Assembly (NCBI GenBank): GCA_964345835.1 | Contig: CAYFSL010000030.1 | Span: 1 to 6,847 of the forward strand | From: JAAYEL01 sp964345835 | GTDB taxonomy: Bacteria; Bacillota; Clostridia; Tissierellales; Peptoniphilaceae | Direction of reading: 5' to 3' | DNA: 6,847 nt | Part shown: in pieces, positions 1-6,242 of the stretch | Numbering within the stretch: position 1 is the stretch's first letter | How the letters are laid out: each line of letters begins with the position of its first letter | Program-made: the position numbers and the translations under genes | Notes under the pieces: model-generated | Told to the model about the DNA's origin: nothing | Seen by the model: only the letters and a program-made list of their open reading frames with translations | Database searches by the model: none

Positions 1-5
1 TTATA

Positions 6-14
6 TGATACAAT
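6..14 (+). promoter_or_regulatory. extended -10 element of the ychF promoter (cut by window edge)
   Basis: TGATACAAT reads as a TGn extended -10 followed by TACAAT, which matches the TATAAT consensus at 5 of 6 bases. The transcript would start near base 20-21, giving a leader of about 40 bases before the ychF ATG at 62. The -35 box would lie before base 1, so the promoter cannot be confirmed from this window. An excellent SD site, AGGAGG at 51-56, follows with a 5-base spacer to the ATG. Confidence 0.5.
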
Positions 15-61
15 AAGGTGTAATTTAAATGAGATTTTAAGTATAAAAAGAGGAGGAAAAG

Positions 62-1159
62 ATGAAATTAGGAATTGTAGGTTTACCCAATGTTGGTAAG
101 TCAACACTTTTTAACGCAATAACTAAAGCTGGTGCAGAATCTGCAAATTACCCATTTACTACTATTGAGCCAAATATCGGCCTAGTAAATGTTCCAGACA
201 AGAGATTAGAAGTTCTTGCAAGCTTTACAAAGTCAAAAAAAATTATCCCAGCAGTGATAGAGTTTTATGATATAGCAGGTCTAGTAAGAGGAGCATCAAA
301 AGGAGAAGGTCTTGGAAATAAATTCCTAGCAAATATAAGGGAATCAGAGGCAATAGTCCAAGTCCTAAGGTGCTTTGAAGATGAAAATATAACCCACGTA
401 GACGGAAGTGTCAACCCAAAAAGGGATGCTGAAACAATCAACCTAGAGCTTGTTTTCTCAGACTTTGAGCTAGTAGAAAAAGCCCTGGATAAATTGAGGA
501 AAAGAGCCAAGGCCGATAAATCTTTGCAAGCTGAAGTCAGTCTTCTAGAAAGGGTCCTTGAAGTTCTTGGTCAAGGAAAGCCTGCTAGGGTCCTTGAAAT
601 GACCGATGAAGAAAAATTTATGCTTAAGTCCTACCAACTACTTACAACTAAGCCAATTATTTATGTGGCAAATGTTTCCGAAGAAGATGCTGCAAATGAT
701 GGGGCTAACAACCCCTATGTCCAAGAAGTAATTGACCTTGCCAAGGAGGAAAATGCCAAAGTTGTAGTAATTTCCGCCCAAATTGAAGCAGAAATATCTA
801 CCCTTGATGACCAAGATAGGAAAGAGTATCTAGATATGATTGGGCTAGACCAATCAGGCCTAGATAAATTAATAGTTGCCTCCTACGACCTTTTAGGCCT
901 AATGAGCTTTCTTACTACTGGTGAAATAGAAACAAGGGCTTGGACTATCAAGAAAAATACCAAGGCAGTGGATGCTGCAGGTAAAATCCACTCAGATATT
1001 TCAAGAGGATTTATTCGTGCTGAAATTGTCTCCTATGATGACCTTGTTGAAAATGAAGGATCCATGGTCAAGGCCAAGGAAAAAGGCCTGATAAGGCTTG
1101 AAGGAAAAGACTATATTATGCAAGATGGTGATATAGTCAACTTCAGATTTAATGTTTAA
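62..1159 (+). CDS. ychF: ribosome-binding P-loop ATPase YchF (OLA1 family)
   Basis: This is a full-length YchF of 365 residues, the usual family size. The family belongs to the Obg-related TRAFAC P-loop proteins, hydrolyses ATP rather than GTP, binds ribosomes and is linked to stress responses; it is cytosolic. Visible motifs are the Walker A loop GLPNVGKST (7-15), the G3 motif DIAGLV (70-75), and NVSE (204-207) in place of the GTPase NKxD, which fits ATP preference. SAQ (238-240) is the G5 motif. His112 in RCFEDENITHV aligns with the catalytic-loop histidine of E. coli YchF. The central part (about 130-200) fits the helical insert, and the C-terminal TGS domain (about 280-365) ends in the classic DGDIVNFRFNV. 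The ATG follows AGGAGG by 5 bases. One difference: the family position that is Cys35 in E. coli (PFCTIEP) is threonine here (PFTTIEP, 31-37). The gene appears monocistronic and converges on thiI. Confidence 0.97.
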   Translation: MKLGIVGLPNVGKSTLFNAITKAGAESANYPFTTIEPNIGLVNVPDKRLEVLASFTKSKKIIPAVIEFYDIAGLVRGASKGEGLGNKFLANIRESEAIVQVLRCFEDENITHVDGSVNPKRDAETINLELVFSDFELVEKALDKLRKRAKADKSLQAEVSLLERVLEVLGQGKPARVLEMTDEEKFMLKSYQLLTTKPIIYVANVSEEDAANDGANNPYVQEVIDLAKEENAKVVVISAQIEAEISTLDDQDRKEYLDMIGLDQSGLDKLIVASYDLLGLMSFLTTGEIETRAWTIKKNTKAVDAAGKIHSDISRGFIRAEIVSYDDLVENEGSMVKAKEKGLIRLEGKDYIMQDGDIVNFRFNV

Positions 1160-1190
1160 TTAGCCCTGAAGATATTATCGAAATAAAATT

Positions 1191-1222
1191 CTTGTGATCC
1201 ATAGGCTTATGGTAATTACAAG
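1191..1222. other. weak imperfect inverted repeat downstream of ychF
   Basis: CTTGT (1191-1195) can pair with ACAAG (1218-1222), and CCATA (1199-1203) with TATGG (1208-1212), around a GGCT loop and an asymmetric internal loop. No T run follows, so it is not a terminator by itself. It could protect a 3' end or be chance in AT-rich DNA. Confidence 0.2.
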
Positions 1223-1232
1223 TATAAAATAT

Positions 1233-1286
1233 AAAAGCTAGTTATAAATTTAGAAGTCAAAGTCCATAATTTATAGCTAGCTTTTT
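1233..1286. terminator. probable bidirectional intrinsic terminator between ychF and thiI
   Basis: An 18-base arm at 1233-1250, starting AAAAGCTAG, pairs with 1268-1285, ending CTAGCTTTT. There are 17 Watson-Crick pairs and one G-U pair (1242/1276), closing a 17-base loop. On the + strand the arm ends in a T run (1282-1286) about 120 bases after the ychF stop. On the - strand it ends in TTTTATATTTTAT, about 80 bases after the thiI stop. It can therefore serve both convergent genes. The stem is AT-rich with a core of GCTAG, and the loop is long, so efficiency is uncertain. Confidence 0.75.
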
Positions 1287-1335
1287 AATGTTCAATATTT
1301 TTTTACTACTTATATCTAAATCCCTATATCTAGTT

Positions 1336-1354
1336 CCTTTATATGACTATAAGG
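1336..1354. other. small hairpin just downstream of the thiI stop
   Basis: CCTT-T-ATA (1336-1343) pairs with TATAAGG (1348-1354), giving 7 pairs with one bulged T and a 4-base loop. The same TATAAGGG arm could pair instead with CCCTATA at 1322-1328. No T run follows on the - strand, so it is not a stand-alone terminator for thiI. It may be chance. Confidence 0.2.
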
Positions 1355-1365
1355 GTAGTAGTCTA

Positions 1366-2529
1366 CTAGTCCAAGCTAATAAGCTCTACTTCCAGACTTT
1401 CAAGGGCTTCCTGAACTAGACTGTCAATATCCAGTTTCTCTTCCTCCCTTTCAATATCATATAGTCTCGGCTTTGTAACCGGCCTATCAGGGGCGAAGAA
1501 AGAGCAGCAGTCGTCATAAGGCTCAATAGAAATATCGTAGGTCCCTATCATTTCCGCCAGGTCTATTATCTCGGTCTTGTCCATATTTATAAGGGGCCTT
1601 AAAATAGGTAGCCTAGTCGCATCATTTACGACCGAAATAGATTGAATCGTCTGGCTGGCAACCTGGCCCAGGGCCTCCCCAGTTATGAAACCATCATACC
1701 TGTCTTTTTTAGCAAGTATTTCCCCTATCCTCATCATAAATCTCCTGGCTATAACGGTCGTAAACCTCGGTCTACAATTCTTATTTATAGCCGTATAAAT
1801 ATTTAGGAGGTTAATATTATAAAGCCTGAACTCCCCGACATAAGTTGACATCTGTTCAGCCAACCTCAAGACCTTGTCCTTGGCCCTTTCACTTGTAAAG
1901 GGATAGGAATGAAAATGGATGGCCCCAATCTCTACCCCCCTCCTAGCTATCTCAAAGCCTGCAACAGGAGAATCTATCCCACCAGAAAGAAGGAGAAGAG
2001 CCCTTCCACCAGTTCCTAGAGGAAGTCCCCCAATACATTCAATCCTGTCGTAATATAGGTAGGCATATTTCCTAATATCTACATAAACCATCCTATCAGG
2101 ATTTTTTATGTCAACCTTATAATTAGAAAAGTTCTTCAAAACAAGTCCACCAGCCTTGGCGGCAATTTCCATAGAATTATCGGGAAATGACTTGTCAGCC
2201 CTTGTAGCCTGGACCTTAAAAGTCCTTTTCTCCCTATCATCTTTTAAGATCTCTCTAATCCCCTCTTCAATAGCCTCGTAGGACTTTTCAACCGCTACAC
2301 AAGGATATACATATTTTAGGCCAAACACCATCTTAATTTTATCTATAATACCATCAAAGTCTTTTTTGTCTGCATCGAAAAATAATTTGCCCTGGTCAAA
2401 TATATGGTCCCCAAGGCTATAATCCCTACAAGCCTTTCTAATTTGCTTGACAGACTTGTTGACAAAAGACATCCTATTCTTTCCTTTAAGCATCAGCTCT
2501 CCCAGGCTGATTCCAATCATCCACTTCAT
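1366..2529 (-). CDS. thiI: tRNA uridine 4-sulfurtransferase ThiI, rhodanese-less form
   Basis: ThiI activates uridine 8 of tRNA by adenylation and replaces the oxygen with sulfur, forming 4-thiouridine, a near-UV sensor and tRNA stabiliser. In some bacteria it also supplies sulfur for the thiamine thiazole ring. The 387-residue protein has the usual order: an N-terminal ferredoxin-like region (about 1-75), a THUMP RNA-binding domain (about 75-165), and a PP-loop ATP pyrophosphatase domain with SGGIDSPVAG (182-191). The conserved stretches TGEALGQVASQT (283-294) and RPLINMDKTEII (311-322) are present. It ends without the rhodanese domain that carries the persulfide in E. coli ThiI. The Cys341-Cys342 pair in PYDDCCSFFAP aligns with the conserved catalytic cysteine region of Bacillus-type ThiI. 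The ATG follows AGGTGA (2539-2534), which overlaps the stop of the upstream cysteine desulfurase, so the two are probably translationally coupled. The adjacent desulfurase is the likely sulfur donor. Confidence 0.95.
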   Translation of the reverse strand: MKWMIGISLGELMLKGKNRMSFVNKSVKQIRKACRDYSLGDHIFDQGKLFFDADKKDFDGIIDKIKMVFGLKYVYPCVAVEKSYEAIEEGIREILKDDREKRTFKVQATRADKSFPDNSMEIAAKAGGLVLKNFSNYKVDIKNPDRMVYVDIRKYAYLYYDRIECIGGLPLGTGGRALLLLSGGIDSPVAGFEIARRGVEIGAIHFHSYPFTSERAKDKVLRLAEQMSTYVGEFRLYNINLLNIYTAINKNCRPRFTTVIARRFMMRIGEILAKKDRYDGFITGEALGQVASQTIQSISVVNDATRLPILRPLINMDKTEIIDLAEMIGTYDISIEPYDDCCSFFAPDRPVTKPRLYDIEREEEKLDIDSLVQEALESLEVELISLD

Positions 2530-2537
2530 AAGTTCAC

Positions 2538-3641
2538 CTATCTTCCTATAATATTTCTAATTATTTCAACTTTTCCCTTTAATAATTCAACAAACCTTCT
2601 AGCTTCTTCCATATTAGAAGACCTATCGAAGGAAATCCTAATACAGCCCTTTATCTCCTCTTCACTTAGGCCTATGGCCTTAAGGACCTGACTTTCAGCT
2701 CCCTTTGAACAGGCTGACCCTGTAGATATATATACCTGGTCCATTTCCAAATAATGAAGGAGGATTTCTGCCCCTATCCCCTCTATGGAAATATTTAGTA
2801 TGTAAGGTGAGTAAGATTTTTCTGGAGATACTATCTTAACACCCCTGATCTTTGAGACCTGGTCCCTTATATACTTGTTAAGGTCGTAAATATCTGAGTA
2901 GTTATTATCTAGGTCTATAGCCTTTGATAAGCCTCGGATTGAGTAAGTATTTTCTGTTCCGGGAAAAATGTCTGCCTCCTGGCCCCCTCCAAAATAAAGG
3001 GCTTTAGCCCTCCTAGCCTCCTTCATATAAAGGGCAGCAAGTCCCTTTGGTCCATTTATCTTGTGGGCTGAAATGGTGTAGGCATCGACATTAGCAAGGT
3101 CAATATCAATCTTATTAAATGCCTGGACCCCATCCGAATGAAAAAATATTCCCTTATTCCTTTCTTTAACCGCCCTGGCAAGGTCACCTATATCATTAAT
3201 AGATCCCAACTCATTTTGCACATGGATTATTGATACCAAGACAGTATTATCATCAACTAGGGAGAGTAAATGGTCCTTATCTACAAAACCTTCCTTATCA
3301 AGTCTTGCAAACCTTATATCATAGCCTTCCCTATTTCTGGCGAAGTTTCTTATACTCGAATGTTCTCCCTCTGAAATGATGATATTTTTCCCATCCTGCA
3401 AAAATGAATTAAGGACAAAATTATTGGCCAGGGTTGCCGATGGGGCGAAAAATAGATCCTTGTCTGCTACCCCTAGTCTTCCAGCTATCTTTTTCCTGGC
3501 TTCCTTTATCTTTTTTTCCACCCCAAAGCCTAGGCTGTGGAGGGAGGAAGGGTTGGCATAGTCTTCTAAAAAAGACCTATTCATTTCATCAATAACTTCA
3601 TCAGCCATCCTTGTTGTAGCTGCATTATCAAAATATATCAT
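2538..3641 (-). CDS. nifS: cysteine desulfurase, NifS/IscS family (NifZ-like partner of ThiI)
   Basis: This PLP enzyme of the class V aminotransferase fold converts L-cysteine to alanine and holds the sulfur as a cysteine persulfide. The protein has 367 residues counted from the ATG at 3641. Visible landmarks are the N-terminal YFDNAATT, His94 (SEGEH, ring stacking on PLP), Asp170 and Gln173 (HSDGVQAFNKI), the PLP lysine Lys194 in SAHKINGPKG, and the persulfide Cys311 in STGSACSKG. The longer frame begins at a GTG at 3662 with no SD site; the ATG at 3641 has GGAG 5 bases upstream and gives the family-typical N terminus. It is first in an operon with thiI, 8 bases apart. This matches Bacillus subtilis, where the dedicated desulfurase NifZ (YtbJ) feeds a rhodanese-less ThiI. 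No IscU/SufU scaffold gene is present, which argues against a main Fe-S role here. An oddity is the phosphate-binding loop, SATLANN where the family usually has GATEANN or GGTESDN. The partner assignment is inferred from context. Confidence 0.92.
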   Translation of the reverse strand: MIYFDNAATTRMADEVIDEMNRSFLEDYANPSSLHSLGFGVEKKIKEARKKIAGRLGVADKDLFFAPSATLANNFVLNSFLQDGKNIIISEGEHSSIRNFARNREGYDIRFARLDKEGFVDKDHLLSLVDDNTVLVSIIHVQNELGSINDIGDLARAVKERNKGIFFHSDGVQAFNKIDIDLANVDAYTISAHKINGPKGLAALYMKEARRAKALYFGGGQEADIFPGTENTYSIRGLSKAIDLDNNYSDIYDLNKYIRDQVSKIRGVKIVSPEKSYSPYILNISIEGIGAEILLHYLEMDQVYISTGSACSKGAESQVLKAIGLSEEEIKGCIRISFDRSSNMEEARRFVELLKGKVEIIRNIIGR

Positions 3642-3643
3642 AA

Positions 3644-3650
3644 CTTCTCC
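3644..3650 (-). promoter_or_regulatory. ribosome binding site deciding the cysteine desulfurase start
   Basis: On the - strand GGAGAAG is followed by TT and ATG (3641-3639), so GGAG sits 5 bases from the start. The competing GTG at 3662 has only ACAAGA before it. The internal ATG is therefore preferred. Confidence 0.75.
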
Positions 3651-3655
3651 ATTTA

Positions 3656-3684
3656 TTTTCACTCTTGTCTACTTATGCTAAAAT
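3656..3684 (+). promoter_or_regulatory. promoter of the YprB-like exonuclease gene
   Basis: TTTTCA (3656-3661, 4 of 6 to TTGACA) is followed after 17 bases by TAAAAT (3679-3684, 5 of 6 to TATAAT). TGC before the -10 makes it an extended -10. The start would fall near 3691, giving a leader of about 34 bases. That would exclude the upstream TTG at 3665 as a translation start. It overlaps the region transcribed from the opposing promoter. Confidence 0.55.
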
Positions 3685-3694
3685 TAATAGTACT

Positions 3695-3703
3695 ATTATA
3701 TCA
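3695..3703 (-). promoter_or_regulatory. consensus extended -10 of the desulfurase-thiI operon promoter
   Basis: Read on the - strand this is TGATATAAT: TGn plus a perfect TATAAT (3700-3695). The -35 is weak: TTATCC at 3723-3718 with a 17-base spacer. This is usual when an extended -10 carries the promoter. Transcription would begin near 3688, about 47 bases before the ATG at 3641. Confidence 0.6.
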
Positions 3704-3713
3704 AAAATATATG

Positions 3714-3719
3714 AAAGGG
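3714..3719 (+). promoter_or_regulatory. ribosome binding site deciding the exonuclease start
   Basis: AAAGGG lies 5 bases before the ATG at 3725. The longer frame would start at TTG 3665, which has no SD site and lies upstream of the predicted transcription start. Confidence 0.6.
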
Positions 3720-3724
3720 ATAAG

Positions 3725-4654
3725 ATGAATATACTAGTTGACTCAATAAAAGCTAAATATTTAAAAAAAGACCAGGTCGTAATAGATATAGAAACAACTG
3801 GAGTCGATAGGATTAATTGCTATATCCAGGCCCTAGGGATTATCCAGTCCAAGGAAAAAGATAATTTTATCCAGGTCTGGGCGAGTAATCAAGAAGAGGA
3901 GAAAGATCTCCTAGTATTCTTAAGGGAAATAATAGACGAAAAAACTCTAATTAGCTATAACGGAATAAATTTTGACCTACCTTTTATCTTGGCAAGGATG
4001 CTTGCACATGACATCAACCTCCCTACAATAGCAGGCCATATTGACCTCTATAAATTCTTTGTCGACCAAAGATTTTTTATAAAAAGGGACTCTTATGCCC
4101 TTCAAGCCCTTGAAAAAGAAGCTAGCCTTGAAAGATTTGAAAGTTTTGAAATTGAGGCAGACAGGAGATTTTATGGAGATTTTATGGCTAAAGAAGCTGG
4201 TAAAATCCTAGTCCACAATAAATATGACCTTGTAAATACCGAAAGGCTTATTGGTTATATGGAAGAAAGCTATAAATCTAGACTTGTCTACCTGGCCTCT
4301 GACCCGTCCAGGTCAAACCCTATATATATTAAAAAGGTCCAGCTTAACAACAATATTTTTAGGATTCAACTTCTCGCTCAAGAGGACCTCCCCTTGGTAA
4401 GGTATGAGGACCAGGTCCACCTTTTCTCAACCAATAAGACCAATATCAGCCTTATGGTTAAGGTCTTTTATGGGCAAATATCTAAGGATGACTTGGGCTG
4501 GGTCCATATCCAGGTCCCCCCTTTTATTAAAGATAGGTCAGACTATAATCTTCCTGAAGAAATCCTCTTAATAAACCACAAAAGTCTATTTATCCTGGAA
4601 AATGTAAGGAGTCTGGTAAAAAAATACCTTGATATCCACCTTCCTAATAAATAG
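3725..4654 (+). CDS. DEDD-family 3'-5' exonuclease, YprB-like (RNase H fold)
   Basis: The 309-residue protein is a predicted cytosolic metal-dependent exonuclease of the RNase_H_2/YprB-like group. The N-terminal half shows the acidic motifs in order: IDIETTG (20-26, with Asp21 and Glu23), SYNGINFDLPF (77-87, with Asp84), and HNKYDLVNTERL (164-175, with Asp168). HIDLYK (105-110) between them is also typical. The natural substrate of this group is poorly known; DNA or RNA trimming is the family-level guess. Residues from about 190 to 309 look beta-rich and match nothing I recognise. Bacillus YprB is longer (about 413 residues) and sits beside the helicase gene yprA; no helicase is present in this window. 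The longest frame adds 20 residues from a TTG at 3665; the ATG at 3725 with AAAGGG upstream is preferred. It is transcribed divergently from the desulfurase-thiI operon. The exonuclease call is firm; the exact role is unknown. Confidence 0.8.
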   Translation: MNILVDSIKAKYLKKDQVVIDIETTGVDRINCYIQALGIIQSKEKDNFIQVWASNQEEEKDLLVFLREIIDEKTLISYNGINFDLPFILARMLAHDINLPTIAGHIDLYKFFVDQRFFIKRDSYALQALEKEASLERFESFEIEADRRFYGDFMAKEAGKILVHNKYDLVNTERLIGYMEESYKSRLVYLASDPSRSNPIYIKKVQLNNNIFRIQLLAQEDLPLVRYEDQVHLFSTNKTNISLMVKVFYGQISKDDLGWVHIQVPPFIKDRSDYNLPEEILLINHKSLFILENVRSLVKKYLDIHLPNK

Positions 4655-4658
4655 ACTT

Positions 4659-4705
4659 AAGTTGAATTATTTTATTTCACAATGTTTGACAATTTAATTT
4701 TACTT
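4659..4705. terminator. possible weak AT-rich terminator between convergent genes
   Basis: AAGTTGAATTA (4659-4669) can pair with TAATTTTACTT (4695-4705), with one T-T mismatch and one G-U pair, around a 25-base loop. This lies in the 61-base gap where the exonuclease gene and ahpF converge. An alternative pairing is AATTATTTTATT (4665-4676) with AATAAAATGATT (4706-4717), which reaches into the ahpF stop. Neither has a GC-rich stem, so termination here is uncertain. Confidence 0.3.
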
Positions 4706-4715
4706 AATAAAATGA

Positions 4716-6239
4716 TTAGTTTCTTATAAGGTAGTTAAAGGCTGACAAGGCAGCTGTTGCACCTGACCCTTCAGATATTACTATCTGTTTGAAAATCTGG
4801 TCAGTACAATCCCCTGCAGCAAAAACCCCTTCTATGTTTGTGGCCCCAGCCTTGTCTACAACTAGCTCGCCAATCCTATTAGTTTCTAGCTTGTCCTTAA
4901 TCCATTCATTATTAGGTATTAAACCTATTTGAACAAAGACTGCGTCTAGGTCAAGCTCGTGGGCTTGTCCACTTACCCTATCCACGTAGGATAAGCCTTC
5001 AACCTTCTTGTCCCCTTGGATTTCCTTGGTCTGAGCCGACCTAATAATTTTAACATTATCCAGGGTCTTAAGCCTTTTTTGTAGGACCTGGTCTGCATTT
5101 AATTCGTCAGCAAATTCTAGGATAAAGACCTCCCTACCAATTCCAGCAAGGTCAATAGCTGCTTCAACACCTGAGTTACCACCGCCTATAACGGCTATTT
5201 TTTTACCCTTGAATAAAGGGCCATCACAGTGGGTACAGTAAGCAACCCCCTTGTTCTTGAATTCCTCTTCCCCAGGAACCCCAAGTTGACGCCATCTCGC
5301 CCCGGTAGCTAGTACTAGGGTCTTTGACTCAAGGATTCTGCCATTTGCAAGCTCAAGCTTAAAATTCTCTTCCTTTTCAAAGCCCACTGCCTCAGCCCCT
5401 TCAATTATAGAGATATCCAGGCTCTCAAGTTGCCTTCTCATAGACTCCATATACTTAGGCCCTTCAGTATACATAGTAGATGGGATATTCTCGATTCCCA
5501 AGGTTTCTTTAACTTGTCCACCAAATTCCTCGCAAACAAGCCCTACCTTTATACCCTTTCTAGCCGCATATAAGGCTGCAGTAGCTGCCGCAGGACCTCC
5601 TCCAACCGCTATCAGGTCAAATAGACCTTCATCTACAAAATCTTGCTCGGCCTGTCCTACGAGTTTATCAAGAAGCTGGCCCAGGGTAATTCTTCCATTG
5701 TGGAATTCCTTCCCGTCCCTAAACACCGTAGGTACAGCCAATATTCCCCTATCCTCTACTAGGTCTTCAAAGCTAGACCCTTCAATCATCGTGTGGGATA
5801 TTTTAGGGTTAACCACCGCCATAATATTGAGAGCCTGAACAACTTCAGGACAATTATGGCAGGTAAGGCTTACCACGGTTTCAAAGTGGATTTGCTCATC
5901 GATACTCTTAATCCTTGCTAGGTCCTCATCAGAAATCTTTGGACTTCTTCCAGATACCTGAAGAAGGGCTAGGACAAAAGACTCAAACTCATGACCAAGA
6001 GGAACTCCCGCAAAGACAACTCCTGAATGAACTCCCTCCCTCAATATTTCGAAGGATGGGACAAAAGGTCCACTGACCTCTTTTACCTTGATCCTATCAG
6101 ATAGGCTTGCCACATCATCTAGAAATTCCCTAAGGTCCCTAGATGGCTTTTCTCCATCAAGACAACAAGCAAACTCAATATCCCCCTCTAAAAGAGTGAG
6201 ATATTGGCTTAGCTGCTGCTTCAAGTTATTATCTAGCAT
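4716..6239 (-). CDS. ahpF: alkyl hydroperoxide reductase subunit F (NADH:peroxiredoxin reductase)
   Basis: AhpF is a flavoprotein that takes electrons from NADH through FAD and two dithiol centres and reduces the disulfide of AhpC after each peroxide turnover. The 507 residues contain the full domain order. The N-terminal tandem thioredoxin folds (about 1-200) come first: the first fold lacks a CxxC, and the second carries Cys127-Cys130 in LTCHNCPEVVQ and the cis-proline region AVPTVF (168-173). Then comes a thioredoxin-reductase-like part with the FAD motif GGGPAAATAA (213-222), the redox pair Cys335-Cys338 in YCTHCDGP, the NAD motif GGGNSGVEAA (352-361), and the C-terminal FAD motif GVFAAGDCTD (471-480). 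Glu375 after the second strand of the NAD fold favours NADH over NADPH. The FAD motif reads GxGxxA instead of the more common GxGxxG. The gene starts 3 bases after the ahpC stop, with AGGAAAG (6255-6249) inside the ahpC end as SD, so it is translated from the ahpCF transcript. Confidence 0.96.
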   Translation of the reverse strand: MLDNNLKQQLSQYLTLLEGDIEFACCLDGEKPSRDLREFLDDVASLSDRIKVKEVSGPFVPSFEILREGVHSGVVFAGVPLGHEFESFVLALLQVSGRSPKISDEDLARIKSIDEQIHFETVVSLTCHNCPEVVQALNIMAVVNPKISHTMIEGSSFEDLVEDRGILAVPTVFRDGKEFHNGRITLGQLLDKLVGQAEQDFVDEGLFDLIAVGGGPAAATAALYAARKGIKVGLVCEEFGGQVKETLGIENIPSTMYTEGPKYMESMRRQLESLDISIIEGAEAVGFEKEENFKLELANGRILESKTLVLATGARWRQLGVPGEEEFKNKGVAYCTHCDGPLFKGKKIAVIGGGNSGVEAAIDLAGIGREVFILEFADELNADQVLQKRLKTLDNVKIIRSAQTKEIQGDKKVEGLSYVDRVSGQAHELDLDAVFVQIGLIPNNEWIKDKLETNRIGELVVDKAGATNIEGVFAAGDCTDQIFKQIVISEGSGATAALSAFNYLIRN

Positions 6240-6242
6240 AAA

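Noticed and set aside
265..510. 81-codon frame on the - strand inside ychF
   Set aside because: It is antisense to strongly conserved YchF sequence, has no recognisable motif, and is a frame shadow.
1160..1365. A small RNA or small protein gene between ychF and thiI
   Set aside because: No frame with an SD site and no promoter pair was found; the region is explained by 3' ends and the shared terminator.
2404..2691. 95-codon + strand frame across the desulfurase/thiI junction
   Set aside because: It lies antisense to two well-supported genes and has no recognisable domain; a shadow.
3376..3561. 61-codon + strand frame inside the desulfurase gene
   Set aside because: It is antisense to conserved cysteine desulfurase sequence and short; a shadow.
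3642..3662. GTG start adding seven residues to the cysteine desulfurase
   Set aside because: It has no SD site, and the added codons contain the GGAG site that serves the internal ATG.
3665..3724. TTG start adding 20 residues to the exonuclease
   Set aside because: It lies upstream of the predicted transcription start, within the promoter region, and has no SD site.
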